DNA from: Sulfurimonadaceae bacterium
GTDB lineage: Bacteria; Campylobacterota; Campylobacteria; Campylobacterales; Sulfurimonadaceae
Assembly: GCA_028683835.1 (NCBI GenBank)
Contig: JAQUHB010000004.1
Coordinates: 47,944 to 111,943, forward strand
DNA length: 64,000 bases
Direction: 5' to 3'
The notes beneath the pieces were generated by a model, which was given only the letters and a program-made list of their open reading frames with translations, had not been told where the DNA came from and did no database searches. The position numbers and the translations under genes were made by a program. Shown here in pieces: positions 61,599 through 64,000 of the stretch. The first letter of the stretch is position 1. Every line of letters begins with the position of its first letter.

Positions 61599-62306
61599 TC
61601 ACTTGAGCATTAAGATACCGGCAAATCTTCCGGTTTTTCCCTCTGCTCTGTAAGAGAAATACTCTTGCGTATTGCACGCTGTGCAGATCCCTTCATTTTC
61701 TATATTTTCCTCTTTGATCCCACACTCTTGAAGCTGAAAGAGTAAAATCTTGTTGATATCAAGATAGTATTTATTTTCTTTTACTTCAAATGCGTATCCG
61801 AATTTTTCTTTCGCTTGTTCATAGATTTCGCTCCCAACTTCATAACAGCAAACACCGATAGCTGAACCGATAGAAACAAATATATTTTCTGCTTTTGAGC
61901 CATACTCTTTTTGCATCGTCTCTATGACTTTTGCCACGATGTTATCAAAAGTGCCAGCGCGTCCTGCATGTGCGACACCGATAGCTTTACACGTAGAGTC
62001 ATAAAATAAGATAGGTGTGCAGTCTGCAACCATGACCATAAGAGGAATATTTTTTTTATTTGTCACAAGAGCATCACACGTAGGCGGAGTGTTGAAATTG
62101 TCTTGTTTACTCACTACATGAACGATATTTGAGTGGATCTGTTTCATATGTATTAAAGCATCTTTGTTATACCTAAGGTTAGTTGCTAAAAATAGATGAT
62201 TTGCCTGGACAGTGCTAATATCATCACCTACATGAAAGGCAAGATTGGCTCCAAAATTGCGCGTTGTAAATTGATAAAAAATATCTGTAAATCTATCAAA
62301 TTTCAT
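61599..62306 (-). CDS. pgeF: PgeF/YfiH-family (laccase-domain) protein
   Basis: A 235-residue cytoplasmic zinc/copper-binding protein. The family motifs are M-V-A-D-C-T-P-I-L, V-A-H-A-G-R-A-G, G-S-A-I-G-V-C-C-Y-E-V and I-C-T-A-C-N. Members act as purine nucleoside phosphorylase or deaminase and help keep peptidoglycan amino acids correct in E. coli. AAAGG precedes the ATG. It follows the DUF2867 protein after 17 bases, probably in one operon. Confidence 0.93.
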   Translation of the reverse strand: MKFDRFTDIFYQFTTRNFGANLAFHVGDDISTVQANHLFLATNLRYNKDALIHMKQIHSNIVHVVSKQDNFNTPPTCDALVTNKKNIPLMVMVADCTPILFYDSTCKAIGVAHAGRAGTFDNIVAKVIETMQKEYGSKAENIFVSIGSAIGVCCYEVGSEIYEQAKEKFGYAFEVKENKYYLDINKILLFQLQECGIKEENIENEGICTACNTQEYFSYRAEGKTGRFAGILMLK

Positions 62307-62323
62307 AAAAAACCTTTAGATAA

Positions 62324-63856
62324 TCAAACTTTTACAATATTTTGAATCATTTGATTAAAAATGATTTTGTGAATAAAGTAAAGACTGTACCAATAGAGAT
62401 GTCCAAAAATACCTGAAGGATCAAAATATGGACGCATGGTTACTAAGGCAGTGGGGCTTCCCTCTTGGCGATCGATACTAAATTGAAGCCAAGCATTTCC
62501 AGGAGTTTTCATATTTGCTTTGAGACGTAGCACTTTATGATTCGGTGCATTTTTATAATAGGTCACAACCCAAAAATCTATATGATCGCCCACACGCAAG
62601 AGTTTTGTCGCAGGTCTGACACAGTTGTTGAGACCTGGTCCACCCATAATCGTATCGATAAAACCTCTTGCCTCCCAAAGCCAGCGTGTCGAGTAATAAC
62701 CGTTTTTCCCACCAATAGATTTGATTTTGTCAAACACTTTTTTTATATCTTCAGCTGGAATTGTTCGTATGAACTCATCATGTATCAAACCATCTATTTC
62801 CTGAGAACTCAGCTGAAAAAATTGTTTTTTTGTATTGAAGTTTAAAACAGAATATTCAAATGGTGTAGACCAAGTACTGTTGATATAACCTTCTTCACAC
62901 CGTTTTGCGGCAATGAGCAAGGACTCTTTAAAGGAAAGGGGTTTGATTGGTGAATCAGGATCAATCTTACTGATAGGATAGTCATGAACGATCGCATCGC
63001 AATACGCACCTTCAATAAGACGATATACTAAGATATATGGCATACCAGACATGCGTGAAGCAAACCAGCTGATGAGCTGTGGACGAAGCACTATACTGGC
63101 AAAAGGAATAAGGATGGAAGTTAAATATTTAGCGTTGACTGTCTGTGCATAAATCTTTACAATATCACTATAATGCAATACTTCGTCGCATCCGATCTCG
63201 GCTATTTTGTCGTAATATTTTGGATTGAGCAGGGCATATAAGAGATAATCAATAACATCATTGACAAAGATCGGTTGGCAATAACCTTCATTATCTCCTA
63301 AAGAAGGAATGAGGGGAAGTTTAATGCCTAAAGAGCGTATAAGTTCAAAACTTGCAGATCCTTCACCAACGATAACACCTGCTCGAAATTCCGTGACATT
63401 TGGATGTCCTTTTCTAAGAAACTCTCCCGTCTCATGACGGCTTTTTAGATGTTCTGAGAGTGGACGTTCAACATTATCAACACCAAGTCCTCCAAGATAG
63501 ATGATCTGTTTTACATTTGCATCTTTTGCAGCAGAAGCAACCAACTCGGCCATATCATTATCTTGGTTGAGAAAACTTCCATTTTCAATATTAAGGGAAT
63601 GTACGAGGTAATAGATAGCATCGACACCCTCAAGTGCATGTTTGATTACATCATAATTGCTCTTTTTAATCTCTGTCTCTACTAAACATACATGTGAACT
63701 TTGATTCATAAAAAGTTCACAGTCATCTTGAAGATAAAGCAGCTTTCTTAAGTTACGGGTAAACAGGGTAATTGAATAACCCATATTGTAAAGTTCCATC
63801 ACGACCTTAGTTCCAATATATCCCGTTGGACCAAAAATAGCAATATGTTTTCCCAT
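62324..63856 (-). CDS. NAD(P)-binding Rossmann protein with C-terminal DUF2867
   Basis: A 510-residue protein. N-terminal atypical short-chain dehydrogenase/NmrA-like domain with G-P-T-G-Y-I-G near residue 9 and a Y-L-G-G-L-G-V segment near 125; the C-terminal part (about 310-510) matches DUF2867 in features such as R-W-L-W-E-A-R-G and D-F-W-V-V. Substrate unknown. I chose ATG 63856 (M-G-K-H-I-A-I-F-G-P-T-G-Y), with AGG eight bases upstream; a GTG at 63880 is in frame, but the frame is open beyond it to the window edge. Confidence 0.85.
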   Translation of the reverse strand: MGKHIAIFGPTGYIGTKVVMELYNMGYSITLFTRNLRKLLYLQDDCELFMNQSSHVCLVETEIKKSNYDVIKHALEGVDAIYYLVHSLNIENGSFLNQDNDMAELVASAAKDANVKQIIYLGGLGVDNVERPLSEHLKSRHETGEFLRKGHPNVTEFRAGVIVGEGSASFELIRSLGIKLPLIPSLGDNEGYCQPIFVNDVIDYLLYALLNPKYYDKIAEIGCDEVLHYSDIVKIYAQTVNAKYLTSILIPFASIVLRPQLISWFASRMSGMPYILVYRLIEGAYCDAIVHDYPISKIDPDSPIKPLSFKESLLIAAKRCEEGYINSTWSTPFEYSVLNFNTKKQFFQLSSQEIDGLIHDEFIRTIPAEDIKKVFDKIKSIGGKNGYYSTRWLWEARGFIDTIMGGPGLNNCVRPATKLLRVGDHIDFWVVTYYKNAPNHKVLRLKANMKTPGNAWLQFSIDRQEGSPTALVTMRPYFDPSGIFGHLYWYSLYFIHKIIFNQMIQNIVKV

Positions 63857-63882
63857 TTTATTTTCCTGTTTTGACTTCACGG

Positions 63883-64000
63883 CTATTTTACCCTCTTTTG
63901 TAGTATAGATTGGTAAATCGTAAGGTTTTTTTGATTGAGTCCGTATTGTTTGAAAAAGGTTTTGTTGAGAGAGATAAAAAATAATTTGGTGGAGACGTGC
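63883..64000 (-). CDS. Possible C-terminal end of another gene (truncated by window edge)
   Basis: On the minus strand a frame is open from the edge to a TAG at 63883-63885, giving about 38 lysine- and aromatic-rich residues that end S-I-L-Q-K-R-V-K. It ends 26 bases before the DUF2867 gene, a normal operon distance. Too short to name. A second frame, in phase with the DUF2867 gene, is also open here, so the choice is uncertain. Confidence 0.35.
   Translation of the reverse strand, partial: HVSTKLFFISLNKTFFKQYGLNQKNLTIYQSILQKRVK

Overview
The window is an AT-rich, gene-dense stretch of a chromosome. Gene content and order point to a Campylobacterota bacterium close to Sulfurimonas. The signs are the flgB-flgC-fliE-ftsI cluster behind a sigma-54 promoter, separate but overlapping rpoB and rpoC, ComEC without a C-terminal nuclease domain, a histidine kinase with a fused NMT1/THI5-like sensor, and pseudopilins beginning xFTMIELIFV. 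This placement is inferred from protein character, not from a database search. I see no insertion sequence, prophage, CRISPR array or rRNA gene.

Layout: 1-6.2 kb carries the end of a Na+/H+ antiporter gene (nhaD), guaA, hemD, an rlmB-like methyltransferase, trxC and recQ. 6.2-10 kb has an orphan sensor kinase, a thioredoxin-like protein, yaaA and a metallo-beta-lactamase-fold phosphodiesterase. 10-27.5 kb is the expression core: four tRNAs behind a consensus promoter, then tuf, rpmG, tRNA-Trp, secE, nusG, rplK, rplA, rplJ, rplL, rpoB, rpoC, rpsL, rpsG and fusA, with several structured RNA leaders. 27.6-33.3 kb holds bpt, prfB and panC, then (minus strand) flgB, flgC, fliE and ftsI. 33.5-41 kb holds two pseudopilins, priA, ispG, dnaB, comEC and a YihY-family protein.

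41-43 kb is an arsenic-resistance locus: arsR diverges from a small cysteine-rich protein gene and arsB, with a dyad operator overlapping the -35 box. 43-48 kb is a tightly overlapping run: two unknown proteins, a DnaQ-type exonuclease, a BRCT-like/repeat protein, a MoxR-family ATPase and a VWA protein with a degenerate peptidase-like motif. 48-52.3 kb encodes two diguanylate cyclases. 52.3-57 kb holds a phosphohexomutase, two lipoproteins (CsgG-like and LPP20-like), a small membrane protein and pyrC. 57-59.4 kb is a response regulator, a kinase with almost no periplasmic loop, ExbB and ExbD. The end carries galU, corA, pgeF and an NAD(P)-binding/DUF2867 protein.

The most unusual signal is a short palindrome, CTTACATGTAAG (core TTACATGTAA). 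It recurs inside variable genes and in spacers but is missing from the coding sequence of the conserved ribosomal, polymerase and elongation-factor genes. In genes it occurs only in the two frames that avoid its internal stop, giving the tetrapeptides L-H-V-S/K or L-T-C-K. Other points worth attention are the exonuclease/BRCT-like/MoxR/VWA cluster, the Cys-rich ArsR-ArsB linker protein, a recQ without a normal start codon, and several genes whose -10 box lies six bases before the ATG.
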